Source: Oryzias latipes
Lineage: Eukaryota; Chordata; Actinopteri; Beloniformes; Adrianichthyidae
Reading direction: 5' to 3'
Length of the DNA: 64,000 bases
Assembly (NCBI RefSeq): GCF_002234675.1
Contig: NC_019867.2
Coordinates: 6,685,561 to 6,749,560 of the forward strand
The position numbers and the translations under genes are program-made. The notes beneath the pieces are model-generated. The model was not told the origin of the DNA. It searched no databases and saw nothing but the letters and a program-made list of their open reading frames with translations. Shown here piece after piece: positions 25,657-36,231 of this stretch (its first letter is position 1; the number at the start of each line of letters is the position of its first letter).

Positions 25657-27852
25657 CCAGTTGTACACACATGCAGATTCATGAATGGTGTGTGGGCAGC
25701 AGGCCATGTTTACTTGTTTTTGTTGTGCATCTCCATCTCCCCACACACAACAGCTATAATGAGACAGAGAGCCCACCCAGCCACTCGTGGAATTACAGTT
25801 GGGAAGCCTGCGCGCCGTTTGCATGACCTGCAACAGCAGCAAATAATTGGTGTACATTTTTCCACTCCTGTGACACGTTCTAAATATAAAGAGAAAACCA
25901 AGCTTTTAGCTGGAGAGAGCTCTCTAATCAAGTGTGTCTGTTTCTGTGGGGGGAACGGCGCTTTGACATGCTGAAAATGCATTCGAGAGGTGAGGGGTGT
26001 GTCACCGATGACAGGGGTCACAGGGGCCGGGCAGCTCGCAGCGTTCAGCGCACAGAGCTCCAGCTTTTCAAGTGCTTGTTGTGTAGGAACTTGTATCCTA
26101 CACATAATCACACAGAGCACACAAACCCATACGAAATTCTGCTGTCATGGATCAGACATGCAGGATCACAACTCCACATTTACAACGAGAATGGAAAAGT
26201 CTGATTTGAAGAAGAAATCCAAACAATGAGAAGCACTTGAATAGTTTCAGCTCAAAACACATAAAATCAAGTTTTAAAAACTTGGATGAGATTACAACAG
26301 AGACACACAAGACGTGCTCTGCAAACTATTTGATACTTGCGAAGATTTAAAACTTTGTTTGAACTTCTCTGTGCTCTTTACCTTTCCAAACTTTTCTCAA
26401 AATCAACACAGTCAAGATTTTTTGTTTCTATTTAAGAGCTATGATCTAGAAATAAATAATACAATTATACACAAATGATTCTTCAAATGAGTCAAAATCC
26501 TTTCACTGCACTCAACAATATGAGGCTTAAAAAACTAAAAATGAAAAGTTTTAAGAAATGTTCATAAGACGCTTAAATGGATTTTAGTATTCAGAATTAC
26601 TTCATAACATGGAGAAGCTTCATCAAATCCTCTCAGACAGCTTTAAACATTTCACACAGATGTTTTGAGGACAAAGATATGAAGATTTATTAAGATAGGC
26701 CAACTTTTACTGAGATCATAATGTCAGTTTGTTGACATTTTGTTCTAAAATAAGTAATATCTACTCATTAAAATGTTTTTAATGAACTATAATTAGGCAC
26801 AAAAAGACTCAAAAAAACAAACAATTTGCTTAGAACTAACAAAAATATACTTCTTTTAGGCTGTATAACATTTAACTTGAAGTGATTCCATCTAACAGTT
26901 GGCTTTTTAGCTCATTTTTCCCTTTTTGAATGCTTTTGATATCTTACAATTAGATTTCTTGTTGAGTAAAAGCGACTTGCTGCATGGACAGATCATTTTG
27001 TTACTTTCCAGTGATTTTTGCTTTGAGATTAGTTGGAGCTATCTAGCTGTACACTTTCTAATCTACTTGGAGATTTGACACATAAGAGACACCAATTCAA
27101 TCCAGAATCAGGTTAGAAGGCTGCAATGAAACTCCAGAGAAAGAATATTTATCCCAAAGGATGACTTTATCGCCCAGATTGACTGAGCAACATAGAACCA
27201 CTTATGACCTCTGTGGTTTTCTACCAGCAAACTACTGGTAATGCAAGAGGCGTTCTTAAATGACCTTAGGGTCAATTCTTAAATCCACTAGTTGTTTGGG
27301 TGTGTGTGCGTGTGTGTGTGTGTGCACACATTGTAATTTTCAAGTTGACGGCATTGCACATTTCTTTTCTCCACTTGGGACTTCTTGTTAATGTGACAAA
27401 GTGCTCATGTGGGAGCAGTAAACTTCAATGGTAAAACACTTCTTATTCAAGGACTGACAGTGGTCACAAAGCTTACACACTTCATGGGACGCACACACAC
27501 ACAAGTGTGCGTGCAAAACACACGTATACGTCATGAGCAGGTGTCACGGCTTAATGTAATCAATCCTGACAGTGGTCTAATCTCAACGCTGACTGTGACT
27601 AATAGTTTGAGTCTGTTTTTATTAAAGAATCTGAGTGATTGAGGATGGACTGCATGTGACAAACTTAATGAAAGAGAAACTCAGATGGCAGACAGTTTTG
27701 TGTAATATGAGATGATCACAACATAAAACAGAAAACATGGACAGATTCGGTGGCACCAGGATGAAACAGCACGGAAAATAGTGTGTACATTATTATATAT
27801 ACATTATGTGCAGATAAGTAGTAAAAACTGTTTTTTTTTTTTTTTCTGTTTG
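25657..27852. other. Gene-free sequence
   Basis: Overlapping short frames at 25.6-26.2 kb on both strands lack any family resemblance. A short GT-rich stretch is at 27299-27325. No astacin-like (ASTL) gene is found between adra2b and dusp2, where the human genome has one. Confidence 0.45.
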
Positions 27853-28051
27853 TAACCCTTGTGCTATCCTATGACCCCACCCTTACACTGACGTGTTATT
27901 CGTACCATGACAAAGGTGTATAAAGGGGAAGAGGATTTCATGTAATCCATGGAAACCAGTGAAGATCACAAATCATTGAAGAAAAAAGGTTCTTTTGGGG
28001 TCTAGATGACCCCACACCCAATGGGAAAGTGCCTAGAATAGCACAAGGGTA
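27853..28051. mobile_element. MITE, ACCCTTGTGCTATCCT family (copy 3, inverted)
   Basis: Ends TAACCCTTGTGCTATCCTA and TAGCACAAGGGTA. The interior runs in the reverse direction relative to copies 1 and 2, with the CACTGACGTGTTATT part on the left. The intact-looking ends suggest it is the youngest or best preserved of the three. Confidence 0.8.
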
Positions 28052-31000
28052 CAAAATCATTAGAAGATAAACAGACTTTTGGCGCCATCTACTGGACACT
28101 TTATTAGCCATTTCTGGTTGAGGGTTTTAGTGTCTCCCACTAGAGGGCGCTATTTAAACACAAACTCATCCACATTCGATGGTTTCCTGATCACAGCACA
28201 GATAGTTGTGCAACTGACATAAAAAGAGATAAAACAAACGCTTTCATGTCCTTTCTTTTCATTTAACAAAAGAGTGATTCCAAAATTTTGTTTTTTGGTT
28301 TCATTTGTTTACCTTGTTCTTGATATTTGTTTGGATTTGTGTTTGTACAGGTGGTTTTATTTTATTTTTTACCCTATTTACTCAAATAATCAATTTTACA
28401 ATAAAGTATGTCCTTTATTTAATAATAAATTCAAACCTTAAGTTCTGTAATTTTAACATAAAAGTATTTTGACAAAGAAAAATTATTGTTTGGCTGCATT
28501 CTTTCAATTCGTATCATTATTAATACAAGTTACTAATCTGCATTGAAGCTATTCGTAATTTCTGTCTCTACATAATGTTTTATGTCTGTGCAACATTTTT
28601 TTAATCTAAATTCCTCAAATAAAACAATTCTTAATTAATAAAATTCCTTCACCACTGTGAACTAAAACATGAATTAGTTTGCAAAAGGAGGGATTACTTT
28701 TTTATAAATATATATATATATATTGGGATAAATACAGTTTTGTTTTTTGTTTTACAAATATTTTTAACCTTTTCCATTTTGCATGTCATGAATATTCATT
28801 CAGTTTTTGCACTTTAAGACAAAAAATAAATGTTTTGCTAAGTTTCCCATATACAAGATAAATCTAAGTGTCATTTTCAAGTTTCAAAAGAACAAAGAAA
28901 AGAATCCATCTTTTAAATTGATCTCTGAGACGTTTGCATTTGCCTCACATTCATAAAAGCAAATTAATCATTTCTTTGTTTCTTCTTTTTACTGTTTTTT
29001 ATTGTAATCTTCATGGATTTATGCAAACCTGGTGAAGCTTAATGGAAAATTTAGGCAAGAAATTCATGATTTTAAACCGAATTTTTAAAAATGTTGCTCT
29101 CTCCTTTATTTTACAAGTTGATTTTTGCATTCATTGTAAACATTAAGTGTAGATCTTTGGTGGAACCTCAGCAGCAAGGAAAATAAAACAACTAATAGGA
29201 GTTTAAAATAACAAAGCTTTGTGTCTGATGAGATCTATCTCAGACTTTTTTAACCTTGGGAAATTAGTTGCTTCATTATTTATATAAAGTAAAATCATGA
29301 GCAAATAGCAAAAATAAGTGAAGAACTAATGACCTATCTTGAATCTTGCGCTCCTATTGTCCAACTATATTTATTGTTAAATATCTCTTTTTAAACCATT
29401 TTTTCCCCAGTTTGCCTAAACAGCAAACGAAATACTGTTCTTTGAATCATTCTTAAGATATTTGATTAGACTTTGAAAAAAAAAAAGGTTCTGCTTTTAG
29501 AAATGGAAACATTTCAACAGCTGTAAGTAAACGCCCTGCAGCTTAAAGGTTAAGCTCATCGGAAATATTCACCCCCACAAGCTCCCTGTCATACGACAGT
29601 TCACATTTTTGCCTACGGCTAAAAAAAAAAAACACAATTTTCAGCTCAAGTTCCCATTAAGCTTATCAGACATAAAATAAAGAAGTCCAAAGGGTATTTT
29701 TGTATAGAACAGCCATGGAAAAGTCAAACATGTCAGTTCCGCTAATGTCAATATTGCATAACATTTGTTAATAATTAGAGGAGCTTTTTTTTTTAACTTT
29801 CGCTGATGTGAGTGAAATTAAGATGAAAGAATCATACGACCATTTAACACAAGGAGGCCTGTTTTTGGAAAGATGGTTAACACCAAAACTTGGAACTTAT
29901 TACCAAGGAAAAGCATTTTGCACATTTGGGCAGGAGCAAGACAGAGTTGTGCCAAACCTACATGGAGGAGTTTCCATTCTTAACTCTGCATAAAACGTTT
30001 CAGAAGCCCATGTAAACTTCTATTTCATAGAGGGTGATCTTAGAATGCAACAGAATTGGAAAAAAGGAATAAATAAAAGCCATGAGTTGAGAAAAGCACT
30101 TTTTACCTGCTCCACTCCATCCTCATGTAATATGCGGCAAAAGGAACTTATCTCCATGAATGCCTTTAAATCTAGATTACCTGCATGTTTTAACTAATTA
30201 ATATGCAATTGATTCAACATTGTAACTCTGTTACAATCCTTTACAATGCCTTTAACATCTTCAATAAGATGTTAAATAAAAGGTCATCAAATGTGTATAC
30301 TCACTCTGGGAAACCACTTCAGACTTGTGATGCAGAGCTCTCATGTTTTTTACCAATGACAAGATATGCAATTACCTGCTGATCCAGTTTCCAGCTGGAA
30401 TCTTCTGCTGTGTCGTTACAACGTAAACAGACTGTGTTCTTCAGCAAGTTTTAATTCCGTGGAAAAAAACAATAACAGCAGAAACAGGTCAAAACTTGCA
30501 GGTATAAAGTGCAGCACATGTCAGTACCATTTACAGTTTTGTGAATCTAAAAAATAAATAAGAATTATTTACAAAAATGAATTTAAGTGTCACTTTTCCT
30601 TCCTAGGACAGAATTAGTGCATTCTAAATCCAGCATAAATCACGAAATTGTTTTTTTTCTTGCTGTAAGAGTCTCTCAGAGACGTCTGTGGTTGTAACTC
30701 AAAACACTTAAGTACAAACAAGGAAGAAAAAAGAAAAGAAACTTGTGCCAGTAAAAAAGGCACAAACACACCAATCAAGACGAGCAGGAACATCTTTCTC
30801 CTCAGAAAGTACTTCAGGGAAATCACCTTGCTTCTATTCCAACCTGTTGGCTCAGTCAGTCAGTCTTTTTATAAACTGTTTTTAATGACGAGGCTTTGCA
30901 ATGCCCATCGCTCTTTGTTGCATCAGCAACAAATTCACCATTTGATTTGTTTAAAAAAAATAAAATAAAATTCAGTCTTGTGATGCCAGCAACACATGTT

Positions 31001-31073
31001 TTTCTCCAAACCCGCAGAGTAAAGCGTTCTTGAAATAGGTTCGTTTTAACGAGCTTTCAGAGAGTCCGAGTCT
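28052..31073. other. Gene-free flank; right end is probable dusp2 3' UTR
   Basis: AT-rich DNA with a short (AT)n at about 28708-28724. No coding exon is recognised. The dusp2 transcript should extend left from 31074 into this stretch; its end was not fixed. Confidence 0.45.
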
Positions 31074-32740
31074 TCATCCCTGACAGAGAATGTCCGTCTC
31101 AAACTGCAGCAGCTGTCCCATAAAAGCCAGGTTGGGGGAGATGACGTTACGCCTCTGCTTCACAAAGTCGAAAGCTTCGTTCAGACGGACACGCTGCGTG
31201 TGCATGAGGTAGGCCAGGCAGATGGTGGCTGAGCGCGAGATGCCCGCCTGACAGTGAACCAGGACCCTGCCACCACTCTGCTTCACAGAGTCTGTGGGAA
31301 AAGGTGGAAAGGTGGAGGTCAGCATTTCCATCATGCAGAGCTAAAACAGTTTGACAGGTTTTATCACTTCAAGGTAAAGAGGAAAAACTGGTGTCAAAAT
31401 ATTTTCCTTGCAACTTGTACCGTGTAATCCTATTTTGTAACCAGATTATTACCATTTGTCCATCAGTCTGGGATTAAAAATGGATTAAGGAGCATAAACT
31501 GTCTAGGTGTTTCATTTCCTATGACGCCAATTTGTTCAGAGTAGTTTGAAGCTCTCTGAACGGTTAGGGATGCTAGAGACTCACCAATAAAAGCAATGGC
31601 TGTATTGAAGCATGCTCTGATGTCTGCAGCCAGCGTGTCCTCCACTGTCAGACGCAGGTACTTGAACTCCCCCTCGTACAGGTTCGGGCAGGTGGAGGAA
31701 ACGTTGAGCACTGCTGTGATACCGGCTGCCGTCAGCATCTCTCTGCGGGACGAGTGGACGGCGCTGCCCAGAAACAGGAAGGGAAGCAGCTCCACTGGAC
31801 CGTCCTGCAACATGCAAGAAAGGTTAAGCACAATGTGGCTTTTGGTCTCAGAAGATCTTCAGTCACAAGGCTGGATATAGACATGATTTGCCCGTCCCAA
31901 GCCCGGTAAATGCAGAGGGTTGCATCAGGAATAGCATTCAACATAAAACTTGTAAGACATCAAATGGACAGCTGAACTGAATGTTAATATTGTTTTCTGA
32001 GCATTTTAGGTAATTGGAGGGATAGGACACCCCTGATATTCTACTTGCACCCCATAGTGGGTCTGGCTCACCTCAAAAAAAAATGTTTGTTTTGTTCTAA
32101 GGACAGTTTGTGGGTCTTACCTGATCATATGCAGGAGTGCTCCGGCCTGTCACTGCTGGCTCTGGCTCCATCAGAGAGAGCTGACTGCTGGCAGAACAGT
32201 GGCACAGCTCTGGAAAGGCCTCTGAAAATCCCTCAAATCCACCTAAATGGAGATCACACTGATTTAACTCAACTGCAACATTTTAATCCTCATTTGAAAT
32301 GTTCAGTAAGATTTTTTTTTTTAAACAGTTGGTTTAACTAAGAAGTGGTTACCTTGCAGGAAGCAGATCTGCGCCTGGACTTCGTTCTGCAGGGCGCTGA
32401 GCAGCATGTGCGCCACGCTCTCCGGCTTCACGTCGGACAGGCAGCGGCTCCGCTCATCCACCACCACCACCGGGGACAGCAGCCCGGCCCGGAGCCGGCC
32501 CAGCAGCGCCTTGTCCGGGATGAGCCACTCCAGGGCCACCACCGAGCTCTTGGATCGACGGCGCAGCATAGAGTTCCAGTTGACATTTCTGGACTCGCAA
32601 ATGTTCGTGAGAGAGAAGTCCAGAAAGGGTCGGCAGTCCAGGACCACGCACCCGTCAGAGGTGTACTGGTCCTGGGGGGTCCTGAGTATGTGGACCAGCT
32701 CATTTCCAGTAATTTCCAGTAAAACACTATTTGACATCAT
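31074..32740 (-). CDS. dusp2: Dual specificity protein phosphatase 2 (PAC-1)
   Basis: A nuclear, inducible MAP-kinase phosphatase of 315 residues (human DUSP2 is 314). Four exons: 32353-32740, 32121-32242, 31585-31804 and 31074-31291, all with GT/AG borders and matching phases. Exon 1 carries the rhodanese-like (CH2) domain with a basic kinase-interaction stretch LRRRSKS. Exon 2 is a linker ending ...PAYDQ. Exons 3-4 form the phosphatase domain, with a likely general-acid Asp in the VEDT stretch and the active-site loop VHCQAGISRS (HCx5R). The protein ends just after the phosphatase domain (LLQFETDILCQG). DUSP2 does the same, whereas DUSP1 and DUSP4 have long tails; this decides the assignment. 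The ATG is doubled (MM), and either could be used. Intron 2 contains a SINE fragment at 31885-31948. Confidence 0.93.
31885..31948 (+). mobile_element. Diverged SINE fragment in dusp2 intron 2
   Basis: GTCCCAAGCCCGGT followed by GGGTTGCATCAGGAA and AACATAAAACTT matches the middle of the SINE at 60178-60404 with several changes. It is an old truncated copy. Confidence 0.6.
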
Positions 32741-32820
32741 GACGAAAAAGCGAAAAACAAATGACTAAATAAAATTAAGATAGTTTAAGAAACGAACAAA
32801 GGACAATACTTGACGTATTT

Positions 32821-33024
32821 CTATATAAACATGTGTGTAAAGTATACGGCGAGCTTTCAGCTCAGTTTAAATCCGCTTTAGATTCATAGTTTCACTTGTT
32901 CATTGATAACAGCTGCACGGGGGGCGGAGCCACGCGGCTCCTCCTTGTTTTCCGTGTATCAACATCAGAGGCGGAACGACCAAATAAGGTCTGCTCGACA
33001 CTCCAGATATGGGCAGTGACGTCA
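32821..33024 (-). promoter_or_regulatory. dusp2 promoter: CArG box, ETS core, CRE, GC box, TATA-like
   Basis: Going upstream of the dusp2 ATG (32740) there is a TATA-like TTTATATAG (minus strand, about 32822-32830) and a GC box GGGGCGGAGC at 32921-32930. A perfect SRF CArG box CCAAATAAGG (CC[A/T]6GG) lies at 32980-32989. An ETS core CGGAA (32972-32976) is spaced as in serum response elements that bind SRF with Elk-1-type factors. A full CRE TGACGTCA is at 33017-33024. This combination is what an immediate-early gene induced by ERK and cAMP would carry, and it fits DUSP2 biology. The motifs are seen; binding is inferred. Confidence 0.65.
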
Positions 33025-33907
33025 GATTTGACTTTTCTGCCGGTCTTCGGGGTAATCCGGTGTTTTGGTGACAGAGGACGTTACGCTGCGGGTGAAAACA
33101 GGCCTCCCACGCTGCCCTGAAGCGACCACAGAGGAAACGGTCTGGGTCAACCTAATCCATCCCCTCTCCTAACGGCCTACCTTGGTTTTGGTGCTACTAT
33201 ATGTGTTTTTTGAATTTAAAAAAATAAAATAAAATAAATAATGAACAAGAATATGTTTATCAAACATCAATTACCTATTTATTTCAACTAGTACATTAAT
33301 ACTTTATTTAAAAAAAATGTTTTCTTTATTTATGCTCATATATTTAAAGTTTAATGTCAACTGGAATTAAAAAAAATTCAAAAATAATTTTGAAATTTAG
33401 ATTCGTGGATGGTAGAGTGAGAAGAAGCTTCTCAAAATAGCTGTGAAATAACCTTATTATTGGCACTGTCACCTGATTGACCCCAATCCATCTAAAATTA
33501 ATGCAATACTTAGCACTACAGGTGTTCATGGGGCACAATTAATTAATAATGTATTCTAAAACTCAAATGAAAGTCCTCTTATAACTGATTATCCTAACGT
33601 GTTGTTGCCCAGTTATATTGAAAATTTGATTAAAGAACAAATACGTCTGTTGAATGGCACTGACTTCAAATGTATCATTTTTCAACACATATTTTATTAC
33701 TTTATTTATTTATACATTTTAATGTACAAACAAGTTGCTGCATAAGGACTGGTTACATTCAAGGCCGCCATATTGTTATTCTGATTCTAAGAATAAAGGT
33801 GGCAGTTCTTCAAATGACCACTAGGGATGGTTTCAAAAAAGAGGAAAAACAATTGTGTTGGTATTTTTTAGGTAATTTTGCAAGCTTAAAACAACAATAT
33901 TTGTTTT
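33025..33907. other. Gene-free sequence
   Basis: No gene recognised upstream of dusp2. Confidence 0.45.
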
Positions 33908-34054
33908 ATATATATATCTATATATATATATACATACATACATACATACATACATACATACATACATACATACATACATACATACATACATACATACATA
34001 CATACATACATACATACATACATACATACATACATACATACATACATACATACA
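33908..34054. repeat. (TA)n then (CATA)n microsatellite
   Basis: About 24 bp of TA-rich repeat followed by about 120 bp of CATA tetranucleotides. The open frames YIHTYIHT and MYVCMYVC are translations of this repeat. Confidence 0.95.
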
Positions 34055-36231
34055 TTGGGCCTCTAAGGTTATTTGCTATAAATCTCCTCTAAATCTTTAC
34101 AATTTAACATCTACTCAAGCTGAACCTGCACTAATTTAAAAAATGCAAAGACAAAACAATTTTATGTGAAATCCTTTGGCACATTTCATCTGTTTTGATC
34201 TGATTGTTTTTTGATTGAGGTTAAAAGCCTATTTTAGCCTATAAAACTGTGTATTTATTTAACTTAAGTCATTTACGCTTAATCCAGTTCAATCTAATAC
34301 GAAGCCTTTCGTTTGTTTTTACAGACACTAAAATAGCTGACTGGTTAACTTCTGCAATTGAAAAAGAAATACTTTGCTACACTTTTCACAAAGAATTATG
34401 AAGTGTGTATTACAATAATACATTAACTGCTTTTAGATAGAAATCTTTTATGCAGGTTTCAGTTCCAGTTGAACATCTGGGATGGGAGTATTTCCACTCT
34501 AAAAACAGTATTTCATGTTCAGTGTGGGGTAGTTCACATGACGACGTGTAATGTGACGTCTTTGTCCTCATTTCCTCTCAGCCCACATTCAAGCCACGCT
34601 GCTTTCCCACTAATGTCATACCTCAAACCTCTGACTCCCACTTTCAGTATGCTCCAACTTTCCTTCTTACTACTTTACGCTGCTGTGTATCGCTTTTCTT
34701 CAGCCACACAACTTGGAGTCATTCCCTCTCCCTGCCGACGCAGCATTATTATACAGCTTATACTCTGTTTGTCATGTCTGCCAAAAGAGTGTCTGGGCAT
34801 GCTCTAACTACTTAGTCCTCACTTAAAGCCCCAACATGCTGATTTAAACCCATGTTGAAGGCCCAAACTCTCTAGAGCTGGAAGATAAAGTATTGACTGT
34901 CATGTGGGTGTCTTTTTTCCCTACTCTTTTTTTTGTTTCTCCCCTATGTCGGCAAACAGGAAGCAGCACCACACACACATCCTGTCATCATCTACGTGGA
35001 CCACAGCTTTCACTCACAATATGTCTTAAAGCCTTTGTTGTTACAGCTCACACCCCATCTACCACCCTGATTCAAGGCTTTGTCAGAAACCCCCAGAAAA
35101 GATTTATGATGGTAACTTCCTGTCTACGATGACTCACACAGTGTAAACCTTTAATTTCATTTTTAGTTTTTAATGTTTCAATATCACTCTGGTGACATAA
35201 TGCTTCAACTTGTCGATTTGCATTTTTTACCGTAAGCCGAACATAAGGCAACGCATTGAGTGAGTCAAATAAATTGCGCCACTTTAACATGCAGACTTGT
35301 AATAATTGATGAGTAGGTTAGAATCATTTTGTATCAACAAAATGTAAGACCACTGACTTCAGAGTTACAAGAAGAAATATATGTAAGTAAACATCAGCAA
35401 AAGCTTTGATTAAAACGTTTGCTTTTCTGCCCCTCCCTCCCGATAGAGGGGATTATCCAGGATTAATTTGATGGCTGGGGTCATAAATCTCTGAAAAACA
35501 CTAATCTATGTGAGGTTTACCCTCTCCCTGCATCCTCTCCTGATCAGCCATGTGACAGCGGCATCACTTCATTCAGGCAGAATATGTCTTTGTTCAGAAG
35601 CAAGGCAATGTTTCAAGTGGACTACAGGTTTTATTTTTTGTCTTGAGTGAGACGTTTTAGTCCCTCTCGCGGGGCAAAAGTCAACTTTAACTTTGACAAA
35701 ACTTATCAACTCCTGAAGTCTAATTAACTTCTCTGACGGAGTTCACTTCCTTGTAATTCCGAGAACATCTCGTGCAGGGAAACTCATTTTTACCAGAGAG
35801 CAATATGTGCAACCGGAAGTGAAAAAACTGTGAGAAAACTCTTTAGTCATTAGGGAATATTTTTTACTGTAGGTGATATAGTTGTCATGCAGTGCTGTCT
35901 GTATTTTCCTTCATATTCCTCCTCTTCTTCTTAGACTGTTGACTTCTTCTCTCTTCTGCGTTATCATTAATCTATATAAAAAAAAACACAAACAATAAAT
36001 GTGCTAAAATAACCCAACCATGACTTCCTCTTGCTCGCCTTTCTGTGTGCATAAATTTAAATATCTTGAAACTGATCAAACAAATTTGCGTTCAACCAGT
36101 CCATTAAATTAAAAAAATATAACACATGGTTCACTGTCTTGCATCATTGAGTCTGCTCTGCATCACTTCTTACACCTCCAGTCTTCCTGTAGACATCACA
36201 CCCCACTTTTTTCCCCTACCCCCACTCAGTC
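34055..36231. other. Gene-free sequence and izumo1 3' flank
   Basis: No coding exon is supported. Open frames at 34469-35132 have no family resemblance. The izumo1 3' UTR should enter from the right; no clear AATAAA was found close to its stop. Confidence 0.4.

Noticed and set aside
25468-26229. Cluster of frames of 60-136 codons on both strands
   Set aside because: They overlap in conflicting frames and resemble no family; no exon structure.
32345-32768. Plus-strand frames of 120-125 codons
   Set aside because: Antisense shadows of dusp2 exon 1, long only because it is GC-rich.
33908-34054. A CRISPR-like or structured array
   Set aside because: A simple tetranucleotide microsatellite in a vertebrate genome.
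33670-34092. A 140-codon frame rich in YIHTYIHT
   Set aside because: Translation of the (CATA)n microsatellite.
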